In this document: positions 1-7,015 of the stretch, piece after piece | How positions within the stretch are numbered: the first letter of the stretch is position 1 | How the letters are laid out: each line of letters starts with the position of its first letter | Assembly: GCA_964580575.1 (NCBI GenBank) | Contig: CAZOLJ010000081.1 | Span: 1 to 19,192, forward strand | DNA from: CAVPDE01 sp964580575 | GTDB taxonomy: Bacteria > Desulfobacterota > DSM-4660 > Desulfatiglandales > HGW-15 | DNA: 19,192 bases | Direction: 5' to 3' | Position numbers and translations under genes: made by a program | The notes under the pieces: model-generated | Databases searched by the model: none | Seen by the model: the letters and a program-made list of their open reading frames with translations, nothing else | Told to the model about the DNA's origin: nothing

Positions 1-435
1 GGCCCGGTCCATTTCGCGCTTCATGTCCCTTTCTTTGATGGCCTGGCGCTTGTCCACCTTCCGTTTCCCTTTGACCAGAGCCATTTCCACCTTGACCCAC
101 CCTTTGGAAAAATACACCTTGAGCGGGATCATGGTAAACCCCCGCTCCTCGGTCTTGCCTATCAGGCGCTTGATCTCCCTTCTGTGAAGGAGAAGCTTTC
201 GGGTCCTGTCCGGGTCCAGTTTCATGTGATGGGCAAAGGGGTAGGGGGAGATGTGCATGTTGTAGAGATACGCTTCCCCTTTCTTGATCCTGGCGTAGCT
301 GTCCGTGAGGTTTGCTTTGCCGTCCCGCAGCGACTTGACCTCGGGCCCATTCAAGATCAGTCCAGCCTCGAAGGTCTCATCGATGATGTAGTCGTGCACC
401 GCTTTGCGGTTCTGGCAAATGATTTTCCTCTCCAC
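1..435 (-). CDS. smpB: SsrA-binding protein SmpB (3' end outside window)
   Basis: SmpB binds tmRNA and brings it to stalled ribosomes for trans-translation. Translating the minus strand from a GTG at 435 gives 145 codons without a stop, running off the window edge. Recognisable family features are the N-terminal stretch RKAVHDYIIDETFEAGL, the central GPEVKSLRDGKANLTDSYA segment, HISPYPFAHH, and the basic C-terminal tail ending KERDMKREMDRA. SmpB proteins are usually about 150 residues, so only a few codons are missing. GTG is chosen because a strong GGAGGG Shine-Dalgarno sits about 5 bases upstream and the reading begins right after the ptsI stop (one base between), implying translational coupling. 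The ribosome-binding site lies inside the last codons of ptsI. The ssrA gene itself is not visible here. Confidence 0.95.
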   Translation of the reverse strand, partial: MERKIICQNRKAVHDYIIDETFEAGLILNGPEVKSLRDGKANLTDSYARIKKGEAYLYNMHISPYPFAHHMKLDPDRTRKLLLHRREIKRLIGKTEERGFTMIPLKVYFSKGWVKVEMALVKGKRKVDKRQAIKERDMKREMDRA

Positions 436-436
436 G

Positions 437-2218
437 CTACCCTCCGGTGCCTATGAAGAGCTTGTGGTCGAGTTCGTCGAGGAGAGGCTGCATCTTTTTC
501 ATGATGAACTCTCTGACTTGCGCCGCCGTGTCCAGTTTCATGATCTTGCGGAGATCGGCCTTGGCCTGGTCCAGCGAAAGAGACCGGGTCATCTTCTTGA
601 TCATGGGGATGCCGCCTGCGTTGAGACTCAGCTCGTCAATTCCCATGGCCAGGAGCACGGACGTGCAAAGGGGGTCTCCGGCCATTTCACCGCAGAGCGC
701 CACCTTGATGCCGGCCTGCTTTGCCGCCTTGATCACCTGCAGGATCATCCGGAGAATGGCAGGGTGAAAGGGCTGATACATGAACGCCACATGCTCATTG
801 ACCCGGTCAATGGCCAGGGCGTACTGGATCAAGTCATTGGTGCCGATGCTGAAAAAGTCCGCGTGCTTTGCCAGGATGTCCGCGACCGTCACCGCAGAGG
901 GCACTTCGATCATGAGCCCGACCTTGATGTTCCGGTCATAGGCCACTCCCTCCTGGTCCAGCTCGGCCATCACCTCCTTGAGCATCTTCCTCGAATCGAG
1001 AAGTTCCTGGAGCCCTGAGATCATGGGGAACATGACCTGGATGTTGCCGAACGCGCTCGCCCTCAGAATCGCCCTGAGCTGGCTCTTGAACATTTTGGGC
1101 TGCTGCAGGCAGAACCGGATGGCCCTGAGACCGAGAGCCGGGTTGGTTTCCTTGGTCCAGGAAATTTCGGCCGAAAACCTGTCGCCGCCCAGATCCAGGG
1201 TCCGGATGGTCACCGGGTTCGGAGCAATGATCTCCGCCACCTCCTTGTAGTCCTCGAAGAGCTCGTCCTCCGTGGGCAACCCCTGAGAACGCAGGTAGTG
1301 GAATTCCGTCCTGTAAAGACCAATCCCTTCGGCGCCGTGGTCCTTGGCCGTGGCGACCTCCTCCAGGAACTCGATGTTCGCCCTCACCGAGATATTGTGC
1401 CCGTCCTTCGTCTCTGCCGGGAGATGGCTCAGACGGATGATGCTCGACTCGAATTTCTCCTGGTTGAGTTGCTTTTCCTGGTAAACGATGATCAGATCGT
1501 CATCGGGGTCAATGATCACCTCTCCCGTGTTTCCGTCCACGATGAGGAGCGTCCCCTCCTGAACCTGGCGGGTCACGGACTCGAGCCCCACCACGGCCGG
1601 GATCTTCAGGGACTGGGCAATGATCGCCGCGTGAGAGGTTCGGCCGCCCACGTCGGTGATGAAACCCATGACTTTGCCGATGTTGATGGAACTCGTATCC
1701 GCCGGGGAAAGCTCGTGGGCCACAATGATCACGCGTTCGTTGATTTCGTAAAGGCTCTCCTGTTCCTTCCCTGCGAGGTTTCTCAACACCCTTTCGGCCA
1801 CGTATTCCACATCGACGATCCGCTCCTTGATGTAGGGGTCGTCGATCTGGGAGAAAAGAGTCTCGATGTTCTGCACCGACTTCTTCAAGGCCCACTCGGC
1901 ATTGATCTTCTCGCTGAGGATCCCGTTGATCGTGGCATTGAAAAACATGCTGTCATCCATGATCATGAGATGGCTGTCCAGGATGAAGCTGTGTCTCTTG
2001 ATCTGCTCGGGCATCCGGTTCTTGAGATGGATGATCTGGTCCTTGGCGGCATTGAGCGCGTCCTTGAAGCGCTCCACCTCTTTGTTCACCTGCTGGTCGC
2101 TGATGAGGTACTGGTAGAGGATTTTGACCCTGGACCGGTCAATGAGGTGAGCCTTGCCGATGATGATCCCGGAGGAGACCGCAATGCCTTTGATTTTTCT
2201 CAACGGGTTGTCCGTCAT
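437..2218 (-). CDS. ptsI: PTS Enzyme I (phosphoenolpyruvate-protein phosphotransferase)
   Basis: Enzyme I autophosphorylates from PEP and passes the phosphate to HPr in the cytoplasm. The 593-residue protein shows the N-terminal HPr-binding region with GIAVSSGIIIGKAHL near residue 11, the swivelling phosphohistidine domain with active-site His196 in GGRTSHAA, and the C-terminal PEP-binding barrel: GLYRTEF near 300, TLDLGGD near 340, MIEVPSAV near 436, IGTNDLIQY near 458, and catalytic Cys509 in CGEMAGDP. Length is close to the usual 570-590. ATG at 2218 overlaps the ptsH stop by 4 bases (ATGA), with GAAGGG just upstream, so it is coupled to ptsH; its own 3' end carries the smpB ribosome-binding site. 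No Enzyme II gene is in the window, so whether this drives sugar import or only a regulatory phosphorelay cannot be told here. Confidence 0.97.
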   Translation of the reverse strand: MTDNPLRKIKGIAVSSGIIIGKAHLIDRSRVKILYQYLISDQQVNKEVERFKDALNAAKDQIIHLKNRMPEQIKRHSFILDSHLMIMDDSMFFNATINGILSEKINAEWALKKSVQNIETLFSQIDDPYIKERIVDVEYVAERVLRNLAGKEQESLYEINERVIIVAHELSPADTSSINIGKVMGFITDVGGRTSHAAIIAQSLKIPAVVGLESVTRQVQEGTLLIVDGNTGEVIIDPDDDLIIVYQEKQLNQEKFESSIIRLSHLPAETKDGHNISVRANIEFLEEVATAKDHGAEGIGLYRTEFHYLRSQGLPTEDELFEDYKEVAEIIAPNPVTIRTLDLGGDRFSAEISWTKETNPALGLRAIRFCLQQPKMFKSQLRAILRASAFGNIQVMFPMISGLQELLDSRKMLKEVMAELDQEGVAYDRNIKVGLMIEVPSAVTVADILAKHADFFSIGTNDLIQYALAIDRVNEHVAFMYQPFHPAILRMILQVIKAAKQAGIKVALCGEMAGDPLCTSVLLAMGIDELSLNAGGIPMIKKMTRSLSLDQAKADLRKIMKLDTAAQVREFIMKKMQPLLDELDHKLFIGTGG

Positions 2219-2487
2219 TTCCCTTCACCGAATTTCTGCTCAAAGAGAAGGCTGAGCGACTGCATCAGCGCTTCAGCGTCTTCGCCGAGAGTCTTCACCT
2301 CGATCTCCGTTCCCTTGGGGCAGGCCAGACCCAGGATGGACAGGATGCTTGCCCCGTTCACTTCCTGATCGTCTTTCCTGAGAAACAGGGCTGACCTGTA
2401 CTGAGCGGCAAGAGCCACGATCTTCGCCGCCGCCCGCGCGTGTAAACCCAGTTCGTTGGAGATTCTAAGTTTCTTAACCTGCTCCAT
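2215..2487 (-). CDS. ptsH: HPr, phosphocarrier protein of the PTS
   Basis: HPr carries phosphate from Enzyme I to Enzyme II or to regulatory targets. The 90-residue protein has the phosphoryl-accepting His16 in GLHARAA, and a serine (Ser47, in GASILSIL) at the position equivalent to the regulatory Ser46 of HPr proteins that are targets of HPr kinase. Whether it is phosphorylated here is unknown. The ATG at 2487 is preferred over the in-frame TTG one codon earlier; neither has a strong Shine-Dalgarno (GGTGG lies about 12 bases upstream of the ATG). It is the first gene of the ptsH-ptsI-smpB unit, directly downstream of a heptad-repeat gap, and I could not identify a clear promoter there. In several Deltaproteobacteria this gene follows hprK/rapZ/EIIA-type genes; here it does not. 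Confidence 0.95.
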   Translation of the reverse strand: MEQVKKLRISNELGLHARAAAKIVALAAQYRSALFLRKDDQEVNGASILSILGLACPKGTEIEVKTLGEDAEALMQSLSLLFEQKFGEGK

Positions 2488-2539
2488 CAATCGGAAAAAC
2501 CACCAACACTTATTGCATGCCTTTGACTACAAGACCACG

Positions 2540-2603
2540 AGTAAGCCGTATGCAGTAAGGAGTATGCAGAAAGAATGACTCCTTACTACCTACTTCATAC
2601 TGA
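2540..2603. repeat. Heptad repeat array H1 (AGTNANN units, direct then inverted)
   Basis: In the gap between rsmI and ptsH, four to five 7-base units read on the plus strand (agtaagc, cgtatgc, agtaagg, agtatgc, then a degenerate agaaaga) from 2540. They are followed from 2574 by units in the opposite orientation in exact 7-base register: aatgact, ccttact, acctact, tcatact. The two blocks are complementary and could fold into an imperfect hairpin. No gene is supported in this gap. Confidence 0.75.
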
Positions 2604-2615
2604 GTTTCACAGGCT

Positions 2616-3479
2616 TTACTCCGCCCGCCTCATCGAAAGGCCTGCCTTGTATGCTCTTCTGTATTCCACGCCTGTTTCAGACGCGATCTTGTGGGCTATA
2701 TCTTTAAGGCTCATGGTCCCTGCATTCAACAGGAGCCCTATTTTCTCCAGAACTTCTTCGTCCAGGGTCTGTTCTTTTTCCTTTTTCTCGCACCCGGCCA
2801 CAACGAGGGTGTACTCTCCGCGAACCTCTTCTTCGCTCAACCGGTTCAGGACGGAACCCACGGGGCCCTCCACGGTTCTTTCAAAAAGCTTCGTCATCTC
2901 CTTGTGAAGGACCATGGTCCGATCCCCCAGAACCTCTCTCAGATCCTCCAGCATCTCCTTCAGCCGATGAGGGGCCTCAAAGAACACGAGGGTGTGGGGC
3001 AACGATTTCAGGGTCTCCAGCTCTTTTTTCCTCTTTCCCGAGCGGTGGGACAGAAACCCGCAAAAAAGAAAAGCGTCCGCCCTCATCCCGGAAGCGGAAA
3101 GAGCCGCAGTCACTGCAGACGGCCCCGGAACGGGAGAAACCCGGATCCCTTCCTTGAGGGTGCCGGCCACCAGAAACACCCCGGGGTCTGAAATGGCCGG
3201 TGTGCCGGCGTTCGTCACAAGGGCCACGCTCCGCCCCGATTTTAACTCCTCGATCAGCTCAGGACCCTTTGTCCTCTGATTGTGCTGATTAAAGGAGGTC
3301 AGCTTCGTCGCAATCCCGTAGTGCCTGCAAAGATTCCTCGTGTGCTCCACCGTTTCAGCGGCAACCAGGTTCACCTCTTTCAGGACCCTGAGAGCCCGAA
3401 CCGTGATGTCTTCCAGATTTCCAAGAGGCGTGGAGACAATGTAGAGGATCCCAGGCTCCCTATGTCGAGCATCCTTCAT
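2616..3479 (-). CDS. rsmI: 16S rRNA (cytidine-1402-2'-O)-methyltransferase RsmI
   Basis: RsmI 2'-O-methylates C1402 in the 16S rRNA decoding centre using SAM. The protein (287 residues from the ATG at 3479) has the tetrapyrrole-methylase-type fold signatures: ILYIVSTPLGNLEDIT near the N-terminus, AETVEHTRNL, LVTNAGTPAISDPG (many members have DAGTP; here Asn), VPGPSAVTAALSASG, FLFCGFL, and FFEAPHRL. The C-terminal third (about 220-287) contains the YTLVVAG strand and a helical tail. Start is uncertain: the ATG has no close Shine-Dalgarno, while an in-frame TTG at 3485 sits 10 bases after AGGGG, which would add two residues. It is the last gene of the minus-strand ffh-to-rsmI series and is flanked on both sides by heptad-repeat gaps, so it may be transcribed separately. 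Confidence 0.95.
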   Translation of the reverse strand: MKDARHREPGILYIVSTPLGNLEDITVRALRVLKEVNLVAAETVEHTRNLCRHYGIATKLTSFNQHNQRTKGPELIEELKSGRSVALVTNAGTPAISDPGVFLVAGTLKEGIRVSPVPGPSAVTAALSASGMRADAFLFCGFLSHRSGKRKKELETLKSLPHTLVFFEAPHRLKEMLEDLREVLGDRTMVLHKEMTKLFERTVEGPVGSVLNRLSEEEVRGEYTLVVAGCEKKEKEQTLDEEVLEKIGLLLNAGTMSLKDIAHKIASETGVEYRRAYKAGLSMRRAE

Positions 3480-3519
3480 CGCCAAGCGTCAGAATCCCCT
3501 TCCTTCTCTTTGCCTCACC

Positions 3520-3588
3520 AGTAGGCAGTAGGCAGTTCTCCTTCGTGCTCACTCTTTACTGTATACTGCTTACTGCATACTGCTTACT
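3520..3588. repeat. Heptad repeat array H2 (AGTNANN units, direct then inverted)
   Basis: This array sits upstream of rsmI, between it and yraN. Two exact plus-strand units AGTAGGC (3520-3533) and a partial third (agttctc) are followed by six units of the inverted form NNTNACT in exact 7-base register at 3547-3588: gctcact, ctttact, gtatact, gcttact, gcatact, gcttact. The minus-strand consensus is the same 14-mer as in array H1 (agtaagcagtatgc). Conceptual translation gives a Leu/Tyr/Cys-rich string (e.g. LYCILLTAYCLLLLL), which is a repeat artefact and not a protein. Confidence 0.8.
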
Positions 3589-3596
3589 TCTTCTTC

Positions 3597-3968
3597 TCAC
3601 GGGTAGGCCAAATCAAAGGCGTTCCGGATCACCTCAATCTCTCTGTCCAGACCCTTCTGGTGAATCACCACCACATCGAACCTGGCCCGGGCCTCTTCAC
3701 ACCCGTGTTTTTTCATGTAAGCCAGCGCCACCTTGGACATCTGACGCTGCTTTCGCGCGTGCACGGCCTCTTTGGCATAGTCGAGGGATTTTCCCTTTCT
3801 GGTCTTGATCTCGATGAAGACCAGCGTCTCCCCGTCGCGGGCCACCAGATCCAGCTCTCCAAGAGAGCAGCGGTAGTTTCGTGCAATGCACCGGTAGCCG
3901 AGGCTTTCGACTTTCTTGAGGGCGAGATCTTCTCCCTCTTTTCCGAGCTCCAGCCTTTGTCTTGTCAC
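3597..3968 (-). CDS. yraN: YraN family protein (UPF0102, predicted endonuclease-like fold)
   Basis: This 123-residue protein of unknown exact function belongs to the UPF0102/YraN family, whose fold resembles PD-(D/E)XK nucleases. Features seen: GKEGEDLALKKVESLGY near residues 9-25, ARNYRCSLGELDLVARDG near 29-46 and VFIEIKTRKG near 50-59. The acidic and lysine residues of GELD...EIK fit a nuclease-type active site, but activity is not established for the family. The start is a GTG at 3968, one base after the rnhB TGA, with GGAGA about 11 bases upstream inside rnhB, so translation is probably coupled. The rnhB-yraN pairing is very common in bacteria and is the main reason to suspect a nucleic-acid role. 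Confidence 0.93.
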   Translation of the reverse strand: MTRQRLELGKEGEDLALKKVESLGYRCIARNYRCSLGELDLVARDGETLVFIEIKTRKGKSLDYAKEAVHARKQRQMSKVALAYMKKHGCEEARARFDVVVIHQKGLDREIEVIRNAFDLAYP

Positions 3969-3969
3969 T

Positions 3970-4617
3970 TCAGGTCACTCTCCTGAAGGTCATCCGGTGA
4001 ATGGGGCAAGCCCCTTTATCCCTGAGGGCGGCCAGATGCTGGGCTGTGCCGTATCCCTTGTTTTCCGAGAAACCGTACACGGGAAACCGCTCGTGAAAGG
4101 AACACATGATTCTGTCCCGGTACACCTTGGCCACAACGGAGGCCGCAGAAATGCTGTGGCTGCGGCGATCCCCCTTTTTCAGGCATCGATAGGGAATCGG
4201 CACCGGCACAGGGTGGATCCCGTCCACAAGACAAAACTCGGGCTGCGGGTCCAGGGACAGGATCGCCTGCTTCATGGCCTGCAAGGACGCCTGAAGAATA
4301 TTGCTCCTGTCGATTTCCTCTGCCGAGACGACTCCCACGCCGACAGACAAGGCTTTTTTGTGGATAAGGGAGAAGGCCTTTTCTCGCCCGTTCTCCGTCA
4401 TCTCCTTGGAATCCCGGACTCCCTCCACCACGATGCCCTCAGGCAGAATCACCGCTGCGGCCACCACCGGGCCTGCCAGGGGGCCTCGGCCGGCCTCATC
4501 CACACCTGCAATGAAACGGTAACCGGCTTTTCGAACAAGGGATTCGTAGAAAAGCGTGTCGAAATCACGGGAAGAAACGCTCTCGGGGAAAAGAGAGAGG
4601 CTGTCTTCTGGAGTCAT
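3970..4617 (-). CDS. rnhB: Ribonuclease HII
   Basis: RNase HII cleaves RNA in RNA-DNA hybrids and excises misincorporated ribonucleotides from DNA. The 215-residue protein has the metal-binding motif GVDEAGRGPLAGPVV near residues 38-52, DSKEMTE near 68, the third acidic site in CLVDG near 125, and SISAASVVAKVYRD near 151, ending with the family tail YGTAQHLAALRDKGACPIHR. ATG at 4617 is preferred to the TTG one codon upstream because AGGG lies 7 bases before it. The N-terminal 35 residues precede the conserved core, a common extension. It lies downstream of rplS after an 86-base gap holding an 11-bp hairpin, and directly before yraN. Confidence 0.97.
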   Translation of the reverse strand: MTPEDSLSLFPESVSSRDFDTLFYESLVRKAGYRFIAGVDEAGRGPLAGPVVAAAVILPEGIVVEGVRDSKEMTENGREKAFSLIHKKALSVGVGVVSAEEIDRSNILQASLQAMKQAILSLDPQPEFCLVDGIHPVPVPIPYRCLKKGDRRSHSISAASVVAKVYRDRIMCSFHERFPVYGFSENKGYGTAQHLAALRDKGACPIHRMTFRRVT

Positions 4618-4642
4618 CAAGCGACCCTGCCTAGGAATGAGT

Positions 4643-4675
4643 CACCCTTTCAGAGGTGTCCCGCCTGAAAGGGTG
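4643..4675 (-). promoter_or_regulatory. Perfect 11-bp stem-loop between rplS and rnhB
   Basis: caccctttcag (4643-4653) and ctgaaagggtg (4665-4675) are exact reverse complements around an 11-base loop. On the transcribed minus strand no U-run follows, so it is not a textbook intrinsic terminator. It may be an mRNA processing or stability element, or an attenuator that lowers rnhB-yraN expression relative to the ribosomal protein gene rplS. The structure is seen directly; the role is inferred. Confidence 0.55.
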
Positions 4676-4703
4676 GAGGCCGGCAAAAGGGAGCCTGAAA
4701 AGC

Positions 4704-5048
4704 TTACGCTCTCTTCTCTTTGATGCGCGCAGCCTTGCCCTTCAGTCCGCGCATGTAGTAGAGGCGTCCCCTTCTGACCTTGCCCCTGGAGACGATTTCG
4801 ACCTTGTCGATATTGGGGGAGTGAAGGGGAAAAATCCGCTCCACCCCGATCCCGTAAGAGACTTTCCGTACCGTAAAGGTGGCCCCCATTTTCCCTTTTC
4901 TTTTTCGGATCACCACACCCTGGAAAACCTGGATTCTCTCCTTGTCCCCTTCCTTGATCTTGGCGTGCACTTTGACCGTGTCGCCCGATCGGAAGTCGGG
5001 AATGTCCAACCGCATCTGTTCTCTTTCGAGCGCTTCAATAACGTCCAT
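4704..5048 (-). CDS. rplS: 50S ribosomal protein L19
   Basis: L19 is a large-subunit protein located at the 30S-50S interface. The 114-residue protein starts MDVIEALEREQ and has the family core IPDFRSGDTVKVHAKIKEGDKERIQVFQGVVI, then GATFTVRKVSYGIGVERIFPLHSP and a basic end with RRGRLYYMRGLKGKAARIKEK. Length is typical (about 115). ATG at 5048 has a GAGGAGG Shine-Dalgarno close upstream. It begins 9 bases after the SPOUT methyltransferase gene ends. The arrangement rpsP-rimM-trmD-rplS is widely conserved, here with an extra methyltransferase between trmD and rplS. Confidence 0.98.
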   Translation of the reverse strand: MDVIEALEREQMRLDIPDFRSGDTVKVHAKIKEGDKERIQVFQGVVIRKRKGKMGATFTVRKVSYGIGVERIFPLHSPNIDKVEIVSRGKVRRGRLYYMRGLKGKAARIKEKRA

Positions 5049-5057
5049 AACTCCTCC

Positions 5058-5627
5058 TCAAGATTCCACCGCGTCTCTCCTGGCCAGTCGGTCCAGGATG
5101 ATGGCCGCTGCCGACCTCACAGAGAGGTGATTGTAGTTGGTGTAGCCTTCAACCGGGTCCAGCAGGTAATCGGCCCTATCGAAGATCTCGTTCACAAGGC
5201 CCCATGCTGTCCCAAAGAGAAGAAGGATCACTTTGTCCGCCCTGACCATGGCCTTTGCTTGAGCGTAGGTCAGGCCTGGCGCCTTCTTCCTTGATGCATC
5301 CGTCACAATGAGAACAGCCTTTTCCGTTTCCCGACTCGTGATCTCATCAACGCACGCATCGAGGGAAGGAGAAACCGCCATCAACTCCAGAGCCTCTTTC
5401 CTGGTCCAGTTGTACTCTGCACCGTACCCGACGGTCCAGTGTCTCAGAACCCGCCGGGCAAGCTCCTGCTGATCCGCTAAAGGGGTGATTACAAAAAAAG
5501 TCTTCACCCCGTATGTCTTGGCCAGCCTCGAGCAGTCATGAAGATCAAAAGTCGTGATGGCCGAGGCAATGGTCTCGTAGTTCTTGTTGTAAACGGGGTA
5601 ATGAAGCAACCCCACGTAGAGCCTCAT
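5058..5627 (-). CDS. SAM-dependent RNA methyltransferase, SPOUT-like (PF09936-type)
   Basis: This 189-residue protein resembles the small family of predicted SPOUT-class RNA methyltransferases often found next to trmD and rplS. Visible segments are LYVGLLHYPVYNKNYETIASAITTFDLHD (residues 3-31), a mid-region ending KAVLIVTDASRKKAPGLTYAQA (around 105), and the C-terminal knot-like VILLLFGTAWGLVNEIFDRADYLLDPVEGYTNYNHLSVRSAAAIIL, where a Gly-Thr-rich loop followed by NHLSVR would form the SAM-binding trefoil knot. The target RNA is not known to me. ATG at 5627 follows GAGGG. Its position inside the trmD-rplS interval strongly suggests tRNA or rRNA modification. Confidence 0.82.
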   Translation of the reverse strand: MRLYVGLLHYPVYNKNYETIASAITTFDLHDCSRLAKTYGVKTFFVITPLADQQELARRVLRHWTVGYGAEYNWTRKEALELMAVSPSLDACVDEITSRETEKAVLIVTDASRKKAPGLTYAQAKAMVRADKVILLLFGTAWGLVNEIFDRADYLLDPVEGYTNYNHLSVRSAAAIILDRLARRDAVES

Positions 5628-5643
5628 GTTCCCTCAATCGGCC

Positions 5644-5766
5644 AGTCAGCAGTGACGAGTCCGCTCCCGCCTGCCAAATCCAAGTGCGGCGGCAGGTCGC
5701 TGACGAGTGACCAGTCACGAGTTATTCTTTCTCTTACTCGTTGCTTGTCACTTGTTACTCGTCACT
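5644..5766. repeat. Heptad repeat array H3, overlapping the trmD stop codon
   Basis: Direct units agtcagc, agtgacg (5644-5657) and agtgacc, agtcacg, agttatt (5706-5726) are followed by inverted units in exact 7-base register at 5732-5766: tcttact, cgttgct (variant), tgtcact, tgttact, cgtcact. The last unit contains the trmD TGA stop. A 40-base GC-rich segment (5661-5700) interrupts the direct block. On the trmD-to-SPOUT transcript this would be the intercistronic RNA. Confidence 0.75.
5661..5700. repeat. 40-bp GC-rich palindromic insert bounded by 8-bp direct repeats
   Basis: The octamer tgacgagt occurs at 5653-5660 and again at 5701-5708, bounding a segment with an internal inverted repeat (cctgcc 5670-5675 / ggcagg 5691-5696, plus ccgc / gcgg). 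It looks like a small palindromic insertion with a target duplication. Because the flanks are themselves heptad units, the direct repeat could also be ordinary array periodicity. Confidence 0.35.
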
Positions 5767-6490
5767 CTCCTCTCAGCTTGGCGAGGATGCGCTTGTCTTC
5801 CTCGGTCAGCTTCGCCTTTTTTAGAAGATCCGGTCTTCTTTCAAGGGTCCGTTTCAAGGACTCGATCCTTCTCCACACCCGGATTTTCTCATGGTCTCCG
5901 GAAAGGAGAATCTCGGGCACTTCCTGGTTCTTGAACACCCTCGGCCGCGTGTACTGAGGGTATTCCAGGAGCCCCTCCTCAAAGGAATCCTCCTGGGTGG
6001 ACTTTTCTCCGCCCAGCACCCCCGGAACCAGACGGCTCACCGCCTCGATGACGACCATGGCGGCCATCTCTCCCCCGCTAAGGACATAGTCGCCGATGGA
6101 GAGTTCCATGTCGACGCTCTTCGTCCGGATTCTCTCGTCCACGCCTTCATAACGCCCGCAAATGAGGATGATTTGCTCCATGCGGGAAAGGTCCCAGGCC
6201 AGGGGCTGATCAAAAGTCCTGCCCTGGGGGGTGAGGAGAAGCACCAGGGATCGGTCCCTTGTTCTCTCGATCGAGTCCAGCGCCCTGGAGATGGGCCCTG
6301 GTTTCATGACCATGCCCTCGCCGCCTCCAAAGGGACTGTCATCGGTGACCAGGTGCCGGCCCCGGGCAAAGGAACGGATGTTGACCAGGCGAATGTCCAC
6401 CACGCCGGCCTTCACCGCGCGGCCCAGAATCGTCTCCTTCAAGAAAGATGAAAACAGCTCAGGAAAAAGAGTGAGAACATCAAACCTCAT
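5762..6490 (-). CDS. trmD: tRNA (guanine-N1)-methyltransferase TrmD
   Basis: TrmD methylates G37 of tRNAs reading certain codons, preventing frameshifting. The 242-residue protein has the N-terminal MRFDVLTLFPELF, the flexible loop region GRHLVTDDSPFGGGEGMVMKP near 44-64, and the deep trefoil-knot SAM site: CGRYEGVDERI near 110-120 and SIGDYVLSGGEMAAMVVIEAVSRLVPGVLG near 131-160. The C-terminal domain with SFEEGLLEYPQYTRP and RRPDLL is present. ATG at 6490 lies inside the 3' end of rimM (11-base overlap), so expression is coupled. The stop codon falls inside heptad array H3. Confidence 0.98.
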   Translation of the reverse strand: MRFDVLTLFPELFSSFLKETILGRAVKAGVVDIRLVNIRSFARGRHLVTDDSPFGGGEGMVMKPGPISRALDSIERTRDRSLVLLLTPQGRTFDQPLAWDLSRMEQIILICGRYEGVDERIRTKSVDMELSIGDYVLSGGEMAAMVVIEAVSRLVPGVLGGEKSTQEDSFEEGLLEYPQYTRPRVFKNQEVPEILLSGDHEKIRVWRRIESLKRTLERRPDLLKKAKLTEEDKRILAKLRGE

Positions 6491-7013
6491 TCAGATCAAG
6501 AAGCCCTTCCACTTCAGAGATGATCATTTTCCCGTTCTCCAGATCGATCGTCTTCACCACATCGTAGATCGCGGGGATGAGGAACTCCTCCCTTCCTTGC
6601 CGGACCACGTAAATGTCATTGGCCGCCGTCGGTAAAATGTCCTGAACAGTGCCCAGGTAGCGGCCTGTCTCCACATAGACCCTGAGACCGATGAGCTCGT
6701 TCCAGAAATACTCATCCTTATCGCGGCTCACCGCTGCTTTAGGGATGAGAATTTCCGCACCGCGATAGGGTTCTCCTTGATCCCTGGAATCCAAGCCCTC
6801 CAGCCGGATCAGCGCCCCTCCCTTGTGAGGTACGGCAGAAAGGATCCCGTACTCGGAGATTTCTCCACGGCTCTGCCGGAGAAAAACCTCTCCCGCTGTG
6901 AGCAGGGTGTCCTCTGACTGCGCGTAGGATTCGATCTTCAGAAGGCCTCTCAACCCGTGCGGCCCGATGACCCTTCCGATCAGGAGCAGAGCTTCAGGAA
7001 AGACCTTGCTCAA
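6480..7013 (-). CDS. rimM: Ribosome maturation factor RimM
   Basis: RimM binds S19 and assists maturation of the 30S head. The 177-residue protein shows the N-terminal barrel signature IGRVIGPHGLRGLLKI (residues 12-27) and a C-terminal PRC-barrel: EYFWNELIGLRVYVETGRYLGTVQDIL, NDIYVV, and EFLIPAIYDVVKTIDLENGKMII. The only plausible start is a TTG at 7013, giving MSKVFPEALLLIGRV and lying 2 bases after the khpA TAA. Its Shine-Dalgarno is poor (AGG abuts the codon; GGAG lies about 14 bases away), so translation probably depends on ribosomes finishing khpA. The 3' end overlaps trmD. Confidence 0.96.
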   Translation of the reverse strand: MSKVFPEALLLIGRVIGPHGLRGLLKIESYAQSEDTLLTAGEVFLRQSRGEISEYGILSAVPHKGGALIRLEGLDSRDQGEPYRGAEILIPKAAVSRDKDEYFWNELIGLRVYVETGRYLGTVQDILPTAANDIYVVRQGREEFLIPAIYDVVKTIDLENGKMIISEVEGLLDLNEV

Positions 7014-7015
7014 CC

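Noticed and set aside
1298..2368. Long plus-strand open frame of 356 codons opposite ptsI/ptsH
   Set aside because: It is antisense to well-identified ptsI and ptsH, has no recognisable domains and shows His/Asp/Val-rich composition typical of a shadow frame. The same applies to the long plus-strand frames opposite trmD, recN, pilB, ffh and tilS.
3520..3588. CRISPR array
   Set aside because: Repeats are 7 bases in direct tandem without spacers, and no cas genes are present.
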